A program made the translations under genes and the position numbers. A stretch of 64,000 nt of DNA from positions 18,177-82,176 of the forward strand of contig NZ_CACRUY010000020.1 of assembly GCF_902652685.1 (NCBI RefSeq). Direction: 5' to 3'. Positions 34,782 to 45,438 of the stretch are shown here, piece by piece. Origin of the DNA: Mycobacterium sp. Marseille-P9652 (GTDB lineage Bacteria; Actinomycetota; Actinomycetes; Mycobacteriales; Mycobacteriaceae). Numbering within the stretch: position 1 is the first letter of the stretch; each line of letters begins with the position of its first letter. Under the pieces are notes generated by a model that saw only the letters and a program-made list of their open reading frames with translations, searched no databases and was not told the origin of the DNA.

Positions 34782-35567
34782 CTAATTGCCGCGGGGCCTC
34801 GCCAGCACCCGGTTGCCGATCGCCTTGACCTCGTCGGGCAGCACGTGGTTGGCGGCGCCCATGACCTTCGTGAGGATCGAGCCGCCGACGACCTTCTGCC
34901 GGCCGCGCATCAGCGCCTCGAACCCCTGCCGGGCGACCAGTGCCGGGTCCTCCTTCGGCCCCTTGCCCATGAGGGAGTCGGTCATTTTCGCGCGGCTGAA
35001 GAAGTTGGTGTCGGTCGGGCCGGGCATCAACGCGGTGACAGTGATTGCCGTGTCGCGCAATTCGTCGCGGAGCGCCTCGGCGAACGACAGGATGAACGAC
35101 TTGGAGGCGTTGTACACCGGCTGATACGGTCCCGGCATCTGCGCCGCGATCGACGAGGTGAACAGCACCTTGCCTTCGTCCCGATTCGCCATGTCGCGCA
35201 GCACCAGTTTGGCCAGGTGCACCGTCGAGCGCACGTTCAGATCCACGATGCTCAGGTCGTCGGCCAGTTCGCTCTTCAGGAACATCTCGCCGCGGCCGAT
35301 GCCGGCGTTGAGCGCCGCGGCGGCCAGCACGCGGTCACCTTCGATCGTGCTCCGATAGAGGTGCTCGACGCCGTCGGGGCTGCGCAGGTCCACCTGCACG
35401 GGCTGCACGGAGGCGCTGTATTCGGACAGCCTGTCGGGCACGCCGTGAATGGTGTCGTCGTCGGCGGCCACCACGAGGTCGTAGCCGTGTTGGGCGAATT
35501 GCCTTGCCAGTTCGAAGCCGATGCCGCTGGACGCGCCGGTTACGAGCGCTAGTTGTGGTTGCGTCAT
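34782..35567 (-). CDS. SDR-family oxidoreductase
   Basis: 261 residues with complete short-chain dehydrogenase motifs: cofactor TGASSGIG (residues 11-18), NAGIG near 88, the catalytic Ser in FTSSIAAQ, and Tyr/Lys in PVYNASKSF. The C-terminus is longer than minimal SDRs and basic (ILTKVMGAANHVLPDEVKAIG), which can mark membrane association. The substrate is unknown. It converges on recQ with only 6 bases between stops. Confidence 0.92.
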   Translation of the reverse strand: MTQPQLALVTGASSGIGFELARQFAQHGYDLVVAADDDTIHGVPDRLSEYSASVQPVQVDLRSPDGVEHLYRSTIEGDRVLAAAALNAGIGRGEMFLKSELADDLSIVDLNVRSTVHLAKLVLRDMANRDEGKVLFTSSIAAQMPGPYQPVYNASKSFILSFAEALRDELRDTAITVTALMPGPTDTNFFSRAKMTDSLMGKGPKEDPALVARQGFEALMRGRQKVVGGSILTKVMGAANHVLPDEVKAIGNRVLARPRGN

Positions 35568-35748
35568 GGGGCACGGCTACCCGTGGCATGGGCGGCGAAA
35601 CCTCGACGCCGCGCCGGGATTGCGCAATCGGCCTGGGAGCTTTCCCCGCACCGAGACTGCGCTCACAGCGTCATGTTCGGACGAATCGCGCTCTGCACGC
35701 AGGCTCGGTGCCGCGACCGCAAGCTCGATGCCCGAAGCTCGGCCGCGA

Positions 35749-36645
35749 TCAAAAGCCGAGACGGCCAAGCTGTTTGGGGTCGCTCTGCCAATTCTTGGCG
35801 ACCTTGACCCTCAGGTCGAGGTAGACCTTGGTGCCGAGCAGCTTCTCGATCTGCCCGCGCGCCGCGGTGCCCACCTCGCGCAGGCGGGCGCCGCCCTTGC
35901 CGATGATGATTCCCTTCTGGCTGTCGCGCTCGACGAAGAGCAGCGCGTGCACGTCGATGAGGTCGTCGCGATCCTCGCGCGGGTTGACCTCGTCGATCAC
36001 CACCGCCAGCGAGTGGGGCAGCTCGTCGCGCACCCCCTCGAGGGCGGCCTCGCGAATCAGCTCGGCCATCAGGGTTTCTTCCGGTTCGTCGGTCAGCTCC
36101 CCGTCGGGGTAGTACGCGGGGCCTTCGGGCAGCGCAGCGGCGAACACGTCGACGAGCACGTCGACCTGCTCACCCGTCGCCGCGGACACCGGGACGATCT
36201 CCGCATCGCCGACGAGCTCGCTGACCGCGACCAGCTGGGCGGCCACGCGGTCTTTGGGCACCTTGTCGATCTTGGTGACGACGGCCACCAGCGTCGTCTT
36301 CGGCGCGGTCGCGCGGATCTGGTCGACGATCCAGCGGTCGCCCGGGCCGATCGCCTCGTCCGCCGGGATACACAGTCCGATCACGTCGACCTCGGTGTAG
36401 GTGTCGCGTACCAGCTCGTTGAGCCGCTTGCCCAGCAGCGTCCGCGGCCGGTGCAGACCCGGGGTGTCGACGAGGATGATCTGGAAGTTCTCGCGGTGCA
36501 CGATGCCCCGGATGGTGTGCCGGGTGGTCTGCGGCCTCTTGGAGGTGATGGCCACCTTGGTGCCGACCAGCGCGTTGGTGAGCGTGGACTTGCCGGTGTT
36601 GGGCCGGCCGACCAAACACACGAAGCCCGAACGGAATTCGGTCAT
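35749..36645 (-). CDS. era: GTPase Era
   Basis: 298-residue ribosome-assembly GTPase. The G domain has GRPNTGKST (G1), DTPGLHRPR (G3) and TKIDK (G4). The C-terminal KH RNA-binding domain (GIIIGKGGARLREVG) contacts 16S rRNA. ATG 36645 starts the homology; a longer open frame exists upstream. It is the last gene of a seven-gene minus-strand series starting at hrcA. The Rv2365c counterpart between era and the CBS gene is missing; only 64 bases separate them. Confidence 0.96.
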   Translation of the reverse strand: MTEFRSGFVCLVGRPNTGKSTLTNALVGTKVAITSKRPQTTRHTIRGIVHRENFQIILVDTPGLHRPRTLLGKRLNELVRDTYTEVDVIGLCIPADEAIGPGDRWIVDQIRATAPKTTLVAVVTKIDKVPKDRVAAQLVAVSELVGDAEIVPVSAATGEQVDVLVDVFAAALPEGPAYYPDGELTDEPEETLMAELIREAALEGVRDELPHSLAVVIDEVNPREDRDDLIDVHALLFVERDSQKGIIIGKGGARLREVGTAARGQIEKLLGTKVYLDLRVKVAKNWQSDPKQLGRLGF

Positions 36646-36709
36646 GTCGCCGAACGTGAAGCTGTGGCGGGTTTTCGCCCGATTTTTCGCCGTGGTTTCA
36701 CGCTCGGCG

Positions 36710-38008
36710 TCATGAATGTCCCACCCCATCGGAGCCGTCGGATTCGACCGGGCTCAACAGGACGGTGCCGATCCGCACGCGCCCGCGGTGGTCGGGGCCG
36801 CCCTCGGCGTGCAGCCGCAAGCCGTGCGACACCGCCTCGGCGCCCGGCAGCGGGACCCGGCCGAGTTCCAGGGCCAGCAGCCCGCCCACGGTGTCGACGT
36901 CGAGGTCGTCGTCGAACTCCACGCCGTAGAGCTCGCCGACGTCTTCGATCGGCAGGCGCGCCGAGACGCGGAAACGCTTGTCGCCCAACTCTTCTATCGG
37001 CGCAGTCTCGGCCTGGTCGTACTCGTCGGCGATCTCCCCGACGATCTCCTCGAGCACGTCCTCGATGCTGACCAGGCCGGCTATCGCCCCGTACTCGTCG
37101 ACGAGCAGCGCCATGTGGATGCGGTCGCGCTGCATTTCGCGCAGCAACGCGTCCAGCGGCTTGGAGTCCGGCACGAACACCGCCGGGCGCATCACCTGCG
37201 CCACGGTGGTGGACTTGCCGCCGTCGCGCGCCAGAAGGGTCTGCTGCACAAGGTCTTTGAGGTACACCACCCCGACGATGTCGTCGACGTTCTCGCCGAT
37301 GACCGGGATGCGGGAATGCCCGCTGCGCACGGCCAGGTTGATCGCCTGGCTGGCCGTCTTGTCGCTCTCGATCCAGATCATCTCGGTGCGGGGCACCATC
37401 ACCTCGCGGGCCGGGGTGTCGCCGAGCTCGAAGACCGACTGGATCATCCGGCGCTCGTCGGCGGCGACGACGCCGCGCTGCTGGGCCAGGTCGACCACCT
37501 CGCGCAGTTCGATCTCGGACGCGAACGGCCCGTTGCGCAGGCCGCGGCCCGGGGTGAGCGCGTTGCCGAGGACCACCAGCAACCGGCTGAGCGGCATCAG
37601 CAGCCACGAGATCAGCCGCAGCGGAAGGGCCGTCGCCAGCGAGATCGAGTAGGCGTGCTGGCGGCCCAGGGTCCGCGGCCCCACCCCGATGACGACGAAG
37701 CTCGTCACCACCATGATGGCCGCGGCGCCGAACACCGCCCACTTCATGCCGAAATTGTCGTAGAGAAACACCACCAGCAGCACGGTGGCGGTGATCTCGC
37801 ACGCGATCCGCAGCAGCACCACCAGGTTGATGTAGCGCGGCCGCTCGGACATCACCGCGCACAGCGACACCGCGCCGGGTCGTTCCTCACGGACCAGTTC
37901 CTCGACCCGCGCCAGCGACACCGTGCTGATGGCGGCGTCCACCGCGCCGAACACGCCGCCCATGGCGATCAGGACGATCGCGCCCAGCAGCTGCGAAACG
38001 CCCGTCAA
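36710..38008 (-). CDS. CorC/HlyC-type membrane protein with CBS domains (Rv2366c-like)
   Basis: 432 residues. An N-terminal DUF21/CNNM transmembrane domain with several helices ([20 protein letters not shown] to about residue 150) is followed by two CBS domains ([35 protein letters not shown]) and a C-terminal CorC_HlyC domain ([20 protein letters not shown]). Relatives are magnesium or divalent cation transporters or regulators, and older annotation calls them haemolysin-like. The TTG at 38008 overlaps the ybeY stop (TTGA) and gives a length near that of Rv2366c (435), so I prefer it to a longer frame. Confidence 0.92.
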   Translation of the reverse strand: MTGVSQLLGAIVLIAMGGVFGAVDAAISTVSLARVEELVREERPGAVSLCAVMSERPRYINLVVLLRIACEITATVLLVVFLYDNFGMKWAVFGAAAIMVVTSFVVIGVGPRTLGRQHAYSISLATALPLRLISWLLMPLSRLLVVLGNALTPGRGLRNGPFASEIELREVVDLAQQRGVVAADERRMIQSVFELGDTPAREVMVPRTEMIWIESDKTASQAINLAVRSGHSRIPVIGENVDDIVGVVYLKDLVQQTLLARDGGKSTTVAQVMRPAVFVPDSKPLDALLREMQRDRIHMALLVDEYGAIAGLVSIEDVLEEIVGEIADEYDQAETAPIEELGDKRFRVSARLPIEDVGELYGVEFDDDLDVDTVGGLLALELGRVPLPGAEAVSHGLRLHAEGGPDHRGRVRIGTVLLSPVESDGSDGVGHS

Positions 38009-38538
38009 TTGTCGAAATACCTTGACTTGTCCAGCAGTCGGCGGTCGCGCTCGGACTGGCGGTCCTGCTCGTAGGCCTCGACCTGCTCGGCGACCCACTC
38101 CTCGAGCAGCCGCGCCTGCAGGTCGAACATCTCCTTCTCCTCGGCTGGTTCGCCGTGGTCGTAGCCGAGGAGATGCAGGACGCCGTGGATGGTCAGCAGC
38201 GCGAGCTCGTGACCCAGGCTGTGGCCCGCCGCGGCCGCCTGCTCGGCGGCGAACTCCGGGCACAACACGATGTCGCCGAGCATCGACGGCCCCGGCTCCG
38301 GTGCGTCGGGCCGCCCGCCCGGCTCGAGCTCGTCCATGGGAAAGCTCATCACGTCGGTCGGACCGGGCAGGTCCATCCAGCGCATGTGCAGGTCGGCCAT
38401 GGCAGCGGTGTCCAGCAGTACCATCGACAGCTCCGCGGCGGGGTTCACGTCCATCTTGGCGATGACGAACCGCGCCACGCTGACCAATTCGGCCTCGGAG
38501 ACGTCGATGCCCGACTCGTTGGAGACTTCAACGCTCAT
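38005..38538 (-). CDS. ybeY: Endoribonuclease YbeY
   Basis: 177-residue metalloprotein involved in 16S rRNA 3' maturation and ribosome quality control. The zinc motif is [13 protein letters not shown], with three His as metal ligands (HxxxHxxxxxH). The upstream [10 protein letters not shown] is also characteristic. It is preceded by phoH and followed by the CBS gene with a TTGA overlap. Phylogenetically frequent phoH-ybeY-corC-era order supports the call. Confidence 0.96.
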   Translation of the reverse strand: MSVEVSNESGIDVSEAELVSVARFVIAKMDVNPAAELSMVLLDTAAMADLHMRWMDLPGPTDVMSFPMDELEPGGRPDAPEPGPSMLGDIVLCPEFAAEQAAAAGHSLGHELALLTIHGVLHLLGYDHGEPAEEKEMFDLQARLLEEWVAEQVEAYEQDRQSERDRRLLDKSRYFDN

Positions 38539-38548
38539 GCGGGTCCTG

Positions 38549-39586
38549 TCACCGGCGGCCGCGGGACCCCGACGCGCGCCGCGCCGCCCGGTTCACCGCC
38601 AGCCCCGGTTCCTCGAATTTGGCGTAGGCGTCGACGATTTCGGAGACCAGCCGGTGGCGCACCACGTCGACACTGGTCAGCTCGGCGACGTGGATGTCGT
38701 CGACGCTGTCCAGGATCTCCATGGCCGCCCGCAACCCCGACCGGGCGCCCCCCGGCAGGTCGACCTGCGTGATGTCGCCGGTGACAACGATTTTCGAGCC
38801 GAAGCCGAGGCGGGTGAGGAACATCTTCATCTGCTCGGGGGTAGTGTTCTGCGCCTCGTCGAGCACGATGAAGGCGTTGTTCAAGGTTCTACCCCGCATG
38901 TACGCCAGCGGCGCCACCTCGATGACGCCGGCCGACATCAGCTTCGGAATGAGTTCGGCGTCCATCATGTCGTACAGGGCGTCGTACAGCGGCCGCAGGT
39001 ACGGGTCGATCTTCTCGCTCAGCGTCCCCGGCAGAAAGCCAAGGCGCTCACCGGCTTCCACCGCCGGGCGGGTGAGGATGATGCGGCTCACCTGCTTGGT
39101 CTGCAGCGCGCGCACGGCCTTGGCCATCGCGAGGTACGTCTTCCCCGTGCCCGCCGGGCCGACCCCGAACACGATGGTGTTGGCGTCGATCGCGTCGACG
39201 TAGCGCTTCTGGTTGAGCGTCTTGGGCCGAATCGTGTTGCCGCGGCGCGACAGGATGTCGAGGGTGAGCACCTCGGCCGGCGACTCGTCGCCGGTGCCCC
39301 CGACGAGCATCGCCACGCTGTGGCGCACCACCTCCGGGGTCAGCGGCTGGCCGCCGGCCACGATGGCGATCAACTCGGAGAGCGCCCGCTCGGCGAGGGC
39401 GACATCGGCCGGCTCACCGGAGATGGTGACGGCGTTGCCGCGCACGTGCAGCTCGGCGTTCAGGGTGCGTTCGAGGGCGCGCAGGTTCTCATCCGCGGAG
39501 CCGAGCAGGCCCACGACGAGGTCGGGCGGAACATCGATGCTGCTGCGAACCTGGGCGTCAGCAGCGCTGGTTTCGCGGGGCGTCAC
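38549..39586 (-). CDS. phoH: PhoH-like ATPase
   Basis: 345 residues, P-loop ATPase of the PhoH/YbeZ family. It has Walker [15 protein letters not shown] near residue 147 and Walker [11 protein letters not shown], with [17 protein letters not shown] between. An N-terminal KH-like region ([19 protein letters not shown]) suggests RNA binding, in agreement with the neighbour ybeY and with known YbeZ-YbeY interaction. It matches Rv2368c. It lies 10 bases before ybeY. Confidence 0.95.
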   Translation of the reverse strand: MTPRETSAADAQVRSSIDVPPDLVVGLLGSADENLRALERTLNAELHVRGNAVTISGEPADVALAERALSELIAIVAGGQPLTPEVVRHSVAMLVGGTGDESPAEVLTLDILSRRGNTIRPKTLNQKRYVDAIDANTIVFGVGPAGTGKTYLAMAKAVRALQTKQVSRIILTRPAVEAGERLGFLPGTLSEKIDPYLRPLYDALYDMMDAELIPKLMSAGVIEVAPLAYMRGRTLNNAFIVLDEAQNTTPEQMKMFLTRLGFGSKIVVTGDITQVDLPGGARSGLRAAMEILDSVDDIHVAELTSVDVVRHRLVSEIVDAYAKFEEPGLAVNRAARRASGSRGRR

Positions 39587-39707
39587 GTGGTTTTCGATGC
39601 CTGCTTTCTTGCAAAGTGCAATGCGGTGATGTCGAAAAGCCAGTCTACCGCCGGGGCTCAGCCCGTCCCAATGTTCGCCCAGCGCCGATTGTGAATCCTG
39701 CGACGAG

Positions 39708-40493
39708 TCACCGGCGCGTCGCGTCGTCGATTTCGCAGTCGGCGCCCGCGTCCCAACGGGCGGTCAGCACCCCCAGTGCGCCCAGCGCCACCGCCGCCGC
39801 GGTCGAGGTCCGCAGCACCTGCGGGCCGAGCCGGACCGCCACGGCGCCCGCGTCGGCCAGGGCGGACATCTCCTCCGGCGCGATCCCGCCCTCCGGTCCG
39901 ACCACCAGCAGCACCGAACCCGCATCGGCCAGATGGGCACCGGTGAGCCGCTCGGTCGCCGACTCGTGCAACGCCAGCACCGCCGCCCCGGCGGCCGCCT
40001 CCTCGCGGACCCACCGAACCATCGCCGCGGTGGTCAGCACGCCGTCGACGGCCGGGATGTGTGCGCGGCGGGATTGGCGGGCCGCCGTGCGGGCCACGGC
40101 GCGCCATCGTCGCAGGCCCTTCTCCGCCCGGTTACCCTCCCAGTTCGCCACGCAGCGGGCGGCCTGCCAGGCGAGGAACCCGTCGGCCCCCGCCTCGGTG
40201 GCCAGTTCGACCGCCAGCTCGGAGCGCTCCGACTTCGGCAGCGCCTGCACCACCGTCACCGCGGGCCGGGCGGGTTCGACGCTCCAGCGCTCCAGCACCC
40301 GCGCCCGCAGCCCGTCCCGCCCGGCGTGCTCGACCCGGCACTGCCCGAGGCAGCCGGCACCGTCACCGAGGACGAGTTGCTCGCCGACGCGGATCCGGCG
40401 CACGGTCGCGGCGTGAAATCCCTCGTCGCCGGCGACGACGGCCAGCTCACCTGCGTCGGGAAGCGCGTCGACGTAGAACAGGGTGGCCACCAT
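39708..40493 (-). CDS. rsmE: 16S rRNA (uracil-1498-N3) methyltransferase
   Basis: 261-residue SPOUT-class methyltransferase. The SAM knot shows [11 protein letters not shown] and [17 protein letters not shown], the RsmE hallmarks. The N-terminal PUA-like part begins [13 protein letters not shown]. It methylates U1498 near the decoding site. It starts 19 bases after dnaJ2 and corresponds to Rv2372c. M. tuberculosis has Rv2369c-Rv2371 between it and phoH; here only 121 non-coding bases remain. Confidence 0.95.
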   Translation of the reverse strand: MVATLFYVDALPDAGELAVVAGDEGFHAATVRRIRVGEQLVLGDGAGCLGQCRVEHAGRDGLRARVLERWSVEPARPAVTVVQALPKSERSELAVELATEAGADGFLAWQAARCVANWEGNRAEKGLRRWRAVARTAARQSRRAHIPAVDGVLTTAAMVRWVREEAAAGAAVLALHESATERLTGAHLADAGSVLLVVGPEGGIAPEEMSALADAGAVAVRLGPQVLRTSTAAAVALGALGVLTARWDAGADCEIDDATRR

Positions 40494-40512
40494 AAGGCGG
40501 AAAGCCCCCGGG

Positions 40513-41658
40513 CTAGCGCCCGGTGAAGGTCTCGCGCAATCGGCTGAACAACCCGCCTCCGGCGTGCGTCGAGCGCACCTCGGGCACGTCGCGGCCGCGG
40601 CGGTTCTTCAGCTCGCGCAGCAGTTCGCTGTCGTGATGGTCCAGGCGCGTGGGAACCAGCACCTCGACGTGCACGTGCAGGTTGCCGCGGGCACCGGAGC
40701 GCAGGTGCGGCATGCCGTGGCCCCGCAGGGTGATCACCGCGCCGGGCTGGGTGCCGGGCGGAATGGTGATCTCACTCAGGCCGTCGATGATCGCGCCGAT
40801 GGTGACGGTCGCGCCCAGCGCCGCGTCCCACATCGGCACCGACACCGTGCAGTGCAGGTCGTCGCCCTCGCGGACGAAGACGTCGTGGGGCTGCTCATGC
40901 ACCTCGACGTACAGGTCGCCGGCCGGCCCGCCGCCCGGACCGACCTCACCCTGCGCGGCGAGGCGGACCCGCATTCCCTCGCCCACACCGGCGGGAATTT
41001 TCACGCTGATCTCCCGGCGGGCGCGAACCCGGCCGTCGCCCATGCACTGGTGGCACGGGTCCGGAATCACGGTTCCGACGCCGCGGCAGGTGGGGCACGG
41101 CCGCGACGTCACCATCTGGCCGAGCAGCGAGCGCTGGACGGTCTGCACCTCACCGCGGCCGCCGCACGTGTCACACGGGATGGGCGCGGAGTCGCCGTTG
41201 GTGCCCTTGCCCTGGCACCGATCGCACAGCACCGCGGTGTCGACCGTGACCTGCTTGGTGACGCCGGTCGCGCACTCCTCGAGATCCAGCCGCATCCGCA
41301 GCAGCGAGTCCGAGCCCGGACGAACGCGCCCGACCGGCCCGCGCCCGCCCGACGCCTGCCCGAAGCCCCCGCCGAAGAACGCCTCGAAGACGTCGCCCAG
41401 GTTGCCGAAGCCGCCGAACCCGCCGCCGGCGGCCGCGGCGTTCTCCAGCGGGTCGCCGCCCAGGTCGACGATCCGGCGCTTCTCCGGATCGCTGAGCACC
41501 TCGTAGGCGGCGCTGATCTCCTTGAACTTCGCCTGCGCGGCCTCGTCCGGATTGACGTCGGGATGCAGTTCGCGGGCCAGCTTGCGGTACGCGCGCTTGA
41601 TCTCCGCGTCGCTGGCGTTCCTGCTCACGCCGAGCAGCCCGTAATAGTCGCGTGCCAC
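40513..41658 (-). CDS. dnaJ2: Chaperone DnaJ (DnaJ2)
   Basis: Hsp40 co-chaperone of DnaK, 381 residues. It has a J domain with HPD ([12 protein letters not shown]), a Gly/Phe-rich linker ([20 protein letters not shown]), four CxxCxGxG zinc-centre repeats ([32 protein letters not shown]) and C-terminal substrate-binding barrels. GTG 41658 with AAAGG upstream is the start of homology ([11 protein letters not shown]). It lies 43 bases after hrcA, the usual mycobacterial pair (Rv2374c-Rv2373c). Confidence 0.97.
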   Translation of the reverse strand: MARDYYGLLGVSRNASDAEIKRAYRKLARELHPDVNPDEAAQAKFKEISAAYEVLSDPEKRRIVDLGGDPLENAAAAGGGFGGFGNLGDVFEAFFGGGFGQASGGRGPVGRVRPGSDSLLRMRLDLEECATGVTKQVTVDTAVLCDRCQGKGTNGDSAPIPCDTCGGRGEVQTVQRSLLGQMVTSRPCPTCRGVGTVIPDPCHQCMGDGRVRARREISVKIPAGVGEGMRVRLAAQGEVGPGGGPAGDLYVEVHEQPHDVFVREGDDLHCTVSVPMWDAALGATVTIGAIIDGLSEITIPPGTQPGAVITLRGHGMPHLRSGARGNLHVHVEVLVPTRLDHHDSELLRELKNRRGRDVPEVRSTHAGGGLFSRLRETFTGR

Positions 41659-41701
41659 GCCTGACCTTTCTAGGCCTTCTTCATCTGTTGCGGGTGCGCG
41701 G

Positions 41702-42739
<1,038 letters not shown>

Positions 42740-42772
42740 TCACCTCCCTGACACCGCGTGGACGCTTCGGCC

Positions 42773-42778
42773 ATTTTA
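42773..42778 (-). promoter_or_regulatory. -10 element (TAAAAT) of the hrcA operon
   Basis: A strong TANNNT on the minus strand, 39 bases upstream of the hrcA ATG, leaving a leader of about 30 bases with a good Shine-Dalgarno. No matching -35 at 17 bases is obvious. Confidence 0.5.
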
Positions 42779-42857
42779 CGGGGTCGGGATGCCCGAACCG
42801 CCAATCAGCAGGCGTCCGGGGCGTCCGTGAGCCGTCGCTGCGCAAACGATTTCCGGC

Positions 42858-42863
42858 TAGCCT
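42858..42863 (+). promoter_or_regulatory. -10 element (TAGCCT) for a leaderless uORF
   Basis: TAGCCT is 7 bases before ATG 42871, the spacing expected when the transcript starts at the uORF start codon. It would drive the Rv2375-like gene. Confidence 0.5.
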
Positions 42864-42870
42864 GTCCCCC

Positions 42871-42918
42871 ATGACGAGGTCGGCCCGACGCGATGCCTGC
42901 GGGGGGATCCGCCGATGA
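42871..42918 (+). CDS. Candidate leaderless uORF coupled to the Rv2375-like gene (15 aa)
   Basis: ATG at the predicted transcription start opens a 15-codon ORF (MTRSARRDACGGIRR). Its TGA (42916-42918) overlaps the ATG of the next gene at 42915 as ATGA. Ribosomes finishing the uORF could re-initiate directly on the downstream gene. The overlap is precise and the promoter spacing is good, but the peptide is too short to judge by codon use. Confidence 0.5.
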   Translation: MTRSARRDACGGIRR

Positions 42919-43229
42919 TCTTCAAGGGCGTGCGCGACGGCAAGCCGTACCCCGAACACGGGCTGTCCTACCGCGACTGGTCGCAGATCCCTCCCCAGCA
43001 GATCAGGCTCGACGAGTTGGTCACCACCACGACGGTTTTGGCGCTGGACCGCCTGCTCTCGGAGGACTCCACCTTCTACGGCGACCTGTTCCCGCACGCG
43101 GTGCGGTGGCGGGGCGTCACCTACCTCGAAGATGGCCTGCATCGTGCCGTGCGCGCGGCGCTGCGGAACCGGACGGTGCTGCACGCCCGGATCCTGGACA
43201 TGGACATGCCGCTCAGCCAACAGGGGTAA
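42915..43229 (+). CDS. Conserved hypothetical protein, Rv2375-like
   Basis: 104-residue cytoplasmic protein, begins MIFKGVRDGKPYPEHGLSYR. It is very similar to what I recall of Rv2375, conserved across mycobacteria next to hrcA. No catalytic motif, signal peptide or membrane helix is visible. GGGGGGAT upstream may serve as ribosome-binding site, and the start overlaps the stop of a leaderless uORF. It is divergent from hrcA, and a stress link is only a positional guess. Function unknown. Confidence 0.87.
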   Translation: MIFKGVRDGKPYPEHGLSYRDWSQIPPQQIRLDELVTTTTVLALDRLLSEDSTFYGDLFPHAVRWRGVTYLEDGLHRAVRAALRNRTVLHARILDMDMPLSQQG

Positions 43230-43307
43230 CCGGGCGGCCGGTCACGTTTTCGCCTCGCCGCGTGTCGGGGAGGTGAGAACGCTGGACCGAATGTCAGGAG
43301 GATTGCC

Positions 43308-43901
43308 ATGTCCCGGCTGCAGGGAGTGTCCGACCGCGACGCCGGCTTGGGCGCCAAGATCGCCTTCTTCTTCACCCGCCGCAAGCTCGCCCGCATGACC
43401 GGACTTCAAACGGCGGAAATGCTCGAGCCGCTGCGGATGTACGCGCACATCCCCCGGTTGCTCAACGCCTACGGCAGGCTGGAGCAGGCGGAGGACAAGC
43501 TGGGCGTGCTGACTCCGCGCCAGCGCGCGCTGGCCGAGCTGAAGGCGGCGACGACGGTGCGCTGCGAATACTGCATCGACCTCGGGTCGCAGATCGCCCG
43601 GCGGTGGGGCATCGGCGACGACGAGCTGCTGGCCATGAGTGACTACCGCAACGCCGCCTGTTTCTCGGACGTCGACAAGCTGATCCTCGAGTACGCCACC
43701 GCGGTCAGCCGCACCCCCGTCGAGGTGAGCGACCGGCTGTTCGAGGCGCTGCGCGCCCACTTCGACACCGCACAGCTCGTCGGTCTCACCCACGTCATCA
43801 CGCTGGGCAACCTGCGCGCGCGCTTCAACGTCGCGCTCGGCATCGGATCGTCGGGCTTCTCCGGCGACCGCGTGTGCGCCCTGCCCGAGGGTCGCACGTG
43901 A
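43308..43901 (+). CDS. Carboxymuconolactone decarboxylase/AhpD-like protein
   Basis: 197-residue all-helical protein of the CMD/AhpD superfamily with the redox motif CEYCIDLGSQ (CxxC near residues 87-90), preceded by the conserved Glu region (LAELKAATTVR). The His after CxxC found in AhpD is not present, so peroxidase-recycling activity is uncertain. A strong TCAGGAGG site supports ATG 43308. Its stop overlaps the GTG of an ECF41 sigma factor; CMD proteins are classic targets and neighbours of ECF41 factors. Confidence 0.9.
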   Translation: MSRLQGVSDRDAGLGAKIAFFFTRRKLARMTGLQTAEMLEPLRMYAHIPRLLNAYGRLEQAEDKLGVLTPRQRALAELKAATTVRCEYCIDLGSQIARRWGIGDDELLAMSDYRNAACFSDVDKLILEYATAVSRTPVEVSDRLFEALRAHFDTAQLVGLTHVITLGNLRARFNVALGIGSSGFSGDRVCALPEGRT

Positions 43902-44770
43902 CGGCGGCGGACGCGCTCGCGGCGAGTTTCCAGGCGGCGCGGCCGCGCCTGAGCGCGCTCGCCTACCGGATGCTGGGGTCGATCGACGACGCCCAGGACG
44001 CCGTGCAGGAGGCCTGGCTGCGGCTGGTCCGCACCGACCGGCCGATCGGCAACCTCGACGCCTGGCTGACCACGGTGGTGGCCCGCATCTGCCTCAACGC
44101 GTTGCGCGACCGCCGGTCCCGCGAAAAACTCGTGGCGCGCCTGCCCGACCCGGTCGTGGACGTCGACGACGAAGCCGCTCCCGAGCACCGGGCGATGCTC
44201 GCCGAGGCGGTCGGTGTGGCGCTGTTCGTAGTGCTGGACACGCTGCCGCCGGCCGAGCGGCTGGCGTTCGTGCTGCACGACGTGTTCGCCGTCCCGTTCG
44301 ACCAGATAGCACCGATCGTCGAGCGGACGCCGGAGGCGACGCGCAAGCTGGCCAGCCGCGCGCGGCGCCGCATCGAGGACGCCGCTCCGATTCCCGACGG
44401 CGACCTCGCGGCGCAGCGCGAGGCCGTCGACGCGTTCTTCGCGGCGGGGCGCGCCGGCGACTTCGACCGGCTGGTGTCGGTGCTGCATCCCGGCGTTGTG
44501 CTCCGCGGCGACTTCGGCCCGCACGCGCCGATGTTCCGCGCCGAGGGCGCCGCCGAGGTGGCCGGGCTGGCCCGCGGCTACGCGGGACCCGAGCGCGAGG
44601 TGCGGCGGGCCACCGTCAACGGCGCCGCGGGAGCGGTGATCGTCGTCGACGGCCGGCCCACCGCCATCATGGCGTTTCTGGTGCGCGACGGGCGCATCGC
44701 GGCCATCGACGTGCTGGCCGATCCCGAGCGCGTCGCGAGGTCAGGCGCCGGCGGGCACCGCGGTCACTGA
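43898..44770 (+). CDS. ECF41-family sigma factor (SigJ-like) with SnoaL-type C-terminal domain
   Basis: 290 residues from GTG 43898, which overlaps the upstream stop as GTGA. Sigma region 2 is [18 protein letters not shown]...AVQEAWLRL, followed by [19 protein letters not shown]. Region 4 is [20 protein letters not shown]. The C-terminal NTF2/SnoaL-like extension carries DGRP (251-254), the ECF41 DGKP-type motif that tunes activity in place of an anti-sigma factor. It probably activates the CMD gene just upstream and itself. It has no gene at this position in M. tuberculosis, as far as I recall. It converges on mtb12 with a 7-base overlap. Confidence 0.92.
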   Translation: MTAADALAASFQAARPRLSALAYRMLGSIDDAQDAVQEAWLRLVRTDRPIGNLDAWLTTVVARICLNALRDRRSREKLVARLPDPVVDVDDEAAPEHRAMLAEAVGVALFVVLDTLPPAERLAFVLHDVFAVPFDQIAPIVERTPEATRKLASRARRRIEDAAPIPDGDLAAQREAVDAFFAAGRAGDFDRLVSVLHPGVVLRGDFGPHAPMFRAEGAAEVAGLARGYAGPEREVRRATVNGAAGAVIVVDGRPTAIMAFLVRDGRIAAIDVLADPERVARSGAGGHRGH

Positions 44771-45279
44771 CCGACGGCCTGCAGCAACTCCATCGCGGAA
44801 GCGCGGGACAGCATCCAGCCACCCTGGTTGACGAACGTGACGTTCTGGGTGACCGGCGAGGGGATCTTCGGGCCCGAGACCGCGACATCGGCCGTAGCCG
44901 ACCCGGCGGCGGCGGGCTGAATGTTGGTCACGTTGAAGGCCAGGGGCAGGTCGCCGGCCTCCGCGGCCTTCTTCAGCTTCTTGTCGGCGACGTGCGCGGT
45001 CATCCCGCTGATGCCGCCCTCGACCAGGTTGCTCTTGTTGGCGAACGGGACACTCGGGTCCGCGAGGCTGGTCAGCACGCCGTTCAGTTGATCGGCACTC
45101 GGGACGGCGGCCGCCGGGGCAGGCGCGGGGTCCTGCGGCAGCGGAGCGCCGACCGCGGCGAGCCGCACCCCGGCCTGGTCACCGGCCGGAACCGCCGCGA
45201 CCGCCGTCAGGCCGAAGGCGGTCGCGCCGACGACGCCGGCGGCCGCCAGACTCGTGGCGACGAATTTCATGGTGATCAT
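44764..45279 (-). CDS. mtb12: Low-molecular-weight antigen MTB12 (Cfp2)
   Basis: 171-residue secreted protein. It has a signal peptide ([20 protein letters not shown] to about residue 30), a Pro-rich segment ([13 protein letters not shown]) and the conserved MTB12 core ([62 protein letters not shown]). It is nearly collinear with Rv2376c. Its function is unknown; it is a recognised T-cell antigen of culture filtrate. The start is set by a strong GGGGGAGGA site. A related gene lies directly upstream. Confidence 0.95.
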   Translation of the reverse strand: MITMKFVATSLAAAGVVGATAFGLTAVAAVPAGDQAGVRLAAVGAPLPQDPAPAPAAAVPSADQLNGVLTSLADPSVPFANKSNLVEGGISGMTAHVADKKLKKAAEAGDLPLAFNVTNIQPAAAGSATADVAVSGPKIPSPVTQNVTFVNQGGWMLSRASAMELLQAVGQ

Positions 45280-45374
45280 GCTCAGGTCCTCCCCCGATCG
45301 CCAGGACAGTGGCGATCTCGCGCCGCCGCCCAGGTGTGGTTGTTGTGTCTGATGTTTCGCTCCTCCGGGCCGTT

Positions 45375-45380
45375 ACGTTA
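45375..45380 (-). promoter_or_regulatory. -10 element (TAACGT) of mtb12
   Basis: On the minus strand TAACGT lies 96 bases upstream of the mtb12 ATG, in the gap after its paralogue, and would give mtb12 its own transcript with a leader of about 90 bases. Confidence 0.4.
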
Positions 45381-45438
45381 CGAACGGGTCCTGTGCCTTG
45401 ACCATGGACTGTCTGTGCGCCCGCTGTGTGGCCGCGGG

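Noticed and set aside
43240-43264. ECF41-type promoter (GGTCACG...CGTG) before the CMD gene
   Set aside because: The -35-like part is a weak match and the spacing of 14 bases is too short, so I do not list it as a site.
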